Source of the DNA: a virus
Direction: 5' to 3' (one strand)
Virus record (IMG/VR): IMGVR_UViG_3300050026_000055
Location: 1 to 64,000 of that record
Length of the DNA stretch: 64,000 nt
Shown here: in pieces, positions 61,501 through 64,000 of the stretch
Layout: each line of letters begins with the position of its first letter
Numbering within the stretch: the stretch's first letter is position 1
The notes under the pieces: model-generated
Database searches by the model: none
The model's input: the letters and a program-made list of their open reading frames with translations, nothing else
What the model was told of the DNA's origin: nothing
Position numbers and translations under genes: made by a program

Positions 61501-64000
61501 GAGCCGTTGGACCGGCAAAGCGCGGGCGTCGTCCCGCTGCCGACTGTGCAATCGGTTACGCTTGCCGCATCGCTGACGATGGTTGTGCAGCCCGAACAGG
61601 AGGCCGCAGCTGGAAGCTGATTTGCGCCTGAGCCGATGGTCTTGGGACCGAGTATTATCGTGCCCGCCGCGGATGAACCCGCCGCGGATGAAGGATTTTG
61701 TATTTGGCTAAATAGTGGCATTGATAATAGGCACATAATAATAAATAATTTTTTCATTTAAAATCCTTGTTAAACAATATACAAAACATCTATTACATCG
61801 TTTTGTGTACCTATAATATACCACTCATTCAAATTAGTAACATTATTAATATTAAAGGCTCCTGCGTTAATGGACCCTCCTCCACCACCGCTTTGTGTTA
61901 CTAATTCAATGCCTTTAGTCGTTGAAACAGTAGAATCTCCAACTCTACAACTATGTGCGGCATTATTTTGAATCATTAATTGCCGTATTCCGACTTTTGT
62001 AGCTGAAATCTGTGTAGCTCCTGCTCCTAATGTTATTTGTAAAAGATTAAGCATAATTTTTTCCTCAAGATAAAAGGGGAGAATTAAGTCTCCCCTTACT
62101 ACACAAATTACTCCATAGACATTGTGAATTCAGTGATTGCACATGTCTCAGACGTATCAGATACACTATTCAAAACCGATGCACAGAACGAAATGGCCGG
62201 GGTATTATTACCAAGCGGGGGCGTTATATAGCCCGAACTCGGGGTCGAATTGGCGAACAAAGCTGTGTTCAAATTCGGACAAGTCAAAGCAGCAGTAACG
62301 GTACTAATCGAAACCGCAGCTCCACAAATCATAACCGAAGGCAAAACAGCAACTATTGTTCCAGCATTTACATCACCAAAGAATTCCTGCTCAACACAGA
62401 AATCATAGTATGTGCCTGCTGTCAATGTTCCAGATGCAGCCGTGGTAAAGGTATCAGCTGGAGAGCCAGTCAATGCCAGCCCAGACCATGCCTGCCACAA
62501 AAGACCAAGTTTCACAGTCTGAGAAGTACCGTGAGCCTTAATCCATCCACCAAGGTTAACCTTAAATCGCTTGCCCTGCATCTGATTCGCAGAAGGGCCA
62601 TTCAGATAAAGATTACCGGCAGTTTGACCAGCAAGTACACCAGCAGCATCAACCTGTATAATCTGCTCCGCTAATCCAGCAGCGGTAGTGAAAGCACTGT
62701 AAATTTCATATGCTCTTGCAACGATAGCCATAAAAATCTCCTTAAAAATTGTGTGTTCCTTGGTCTAAATTACTCCATAGACAAAGTGAACTCAGTCAAA
62801 GCGCATGTCTCAACCAAATCAGAAACCTGCGTGTTTGTTATCGAAGCACAGAACGCTATCACCGGAAGGTTCATACCAACCGTAGGTGTAAGATAACCAG
62901 TGCTCTGTCCAGAGGCTTGCCATGCGGCACTCGCATTTAGGTTCGGACACGTTAATGGGGCAGTCACAGTGATGGTAGTCACCGGAACGCCTGCAATCGT
63001 AACCGAAGGCAGATAAGCGATTATCTTTCCGGCATTAGCATCACCAAAAAACTCCTGTTCAATTACGAAGTCATAATAAGTGCCAGCCGTAAGTGCAGCC
63101 GATGCAACCGGGGTAAACGTGTCAGCCGGTGTAGAATTCAATGCACCTGCCGAAGTATATGCCTGCCACAAAAGGCCGAATGCTACAGTCTGAGAGGCAC
63201 CGTGGGCCTTCAACCAGCCGCCAACATTAACCTTAAATCGCTTTCCAGAAAGTTTATTACCGTCAGGACAGTTGTTAAGATAAAAATTGCCAGCAGTTAG
63301 ACCGGCGATAACTCCGCTAGTACTAACAGGAATAATCTGTTCAGATGTTCCCGCAATCGACGTGTATGCGGAAAATGCAACTGGCGCTTGTGCTAGAATA
63401 GCCATAAAAATCTCCTTTACTACTTTGATTACTCTTTAACCGGAACGTCAAGAACTGGAGTTAATTGGGCCAACCAATATTCACAATCCTGAACAGCACC
63501 GTTCAAAGCATTATAATTGGCGTGGACTGCTGCCATTTGATTCTTCAATTCAGCAATCCGCGCCTCAAGTGCTTCTTTATTCATTTTCTCCTCCATTATT
63601 AGTATTACGCATACAACTCGTTACCCAAGATACTTCAGACGAAGATGAAATGAGTATTTCATTTGAGCAGCAGTATCCGAAGTATATCCAACAGCATACT
63701 GGATTACCGAAGCAGCCTTAGCATTAACTGTAGCCGAACCGGAAAGCATTGTGGTCGTCAAGTTACCAGACGAACCGGCAACACCAACTGTGCTAGGAAT
63801 CGTAGAATCATCTTTATCTGTGTAAGTAAAGACAACTCCAGTAGAACCAGTCAACGTAGATGTTCCAGCACCAGTGCTAGCAACAGTCGTTACCTTTGCT
63901 TCCCAATCAATTTTATAAAGACCCGCCATATTAGCCGGAACTGTATAAAACGTTGTTGCGCTAATCGCTGCGGCCTGTGCCAATAAATCTAGTTTAGTTA

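Overview
The window is part of a double-stranded DNA phage genome (or a closely related prophage-like element). It is almost wholly coding, with very short intergenic spaces and dozens of genes under 100 residues. It carries replication, recombination, lysis and virion genes and many free-standing homing-type nucleases. Terminase, portal, major capsid and DNA polymerase are not visible, so the genome extends beyond the window. Virion genes that look like tail-tube adaptor, tail nozzle, fibres and internal (ejection) proteins with a transglycosylase domain suggest a short-tailed, podovirus-like particle. The host is probably an acidobacterium or similar Gram-negative soil bacterium. I infer this from the style of a small exported protein at 4001 and of the GC-rich exported fibre-like proteins at 56.8-61.8 kb; it is not proven.

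Layout. Bases 1-34,837 are on the + strand. From 1 to about 12 kb there are small early genes of mostly unknown function, tRNA-Tyr(GTA) and tRNA-Ala(TGC), a response-regulator receiver protein, a minimal tyrosine recombinase and a phosphoribosyltransferase-like protein. Strong sigma70-type promoters (TTGACA, 17-18 bp, TANNNT) punctuate this stretch. So does a recurrent directional motif, consensus TTCGGTACTTG, found about 18 times, nearly always in the direction of transcription and almost only here. From 9 to 34 kb lies a replication/recombination/metabolism block: RecB-like nuclease, SF2 helicase, primase-helicase interrupted by a class 3-like intein in its P-loop, RecA, HD phosphohydrolase, kinase-like mini-protein, HELLH metallopeptidase-like protein, radical SAM protein, PP2C phosphatase, ClpB-D2-like AAA+ ATPase, SLOG-fold protein and deoxyribosyltransferase-like protein.

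A bidirectional terminator near 34.85 kb separates this from the - strand late region (34,880-64,000). In order of transcription (high to low coordinate) this has small duplicated virion proteins, a GC-rich module of three exported fibre/beta-helix/glycosidase-like proteins, adaptor proteins, a lipoprotein-like trypsin-fold protein, a large tail fibre preceded by a free copy of its N-terminal domain, nozzle-like and internal virion proteins, and a lysis region (SleB-like hydrolase candidate, two paralogous membrane/coiled-coil proteins, metallophosphoesterase, spanin-like protein). Two - strand promoters serve the lysis region; the virion operon must start beyond the right edge.

Ten homing-type endonuclease genes plus the intein endonuclease lie in the window. 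In eight of the nine on the main operons, the 3' end overlaps the start of the next gene by a few bases. The most unusual features are the directional GGTACTT motif (possible stoperator-like regulation), the kinase / radical SAM / PP2C / AAA+ / SLOG neighbourhood, and the exported GC-rich fibre island.
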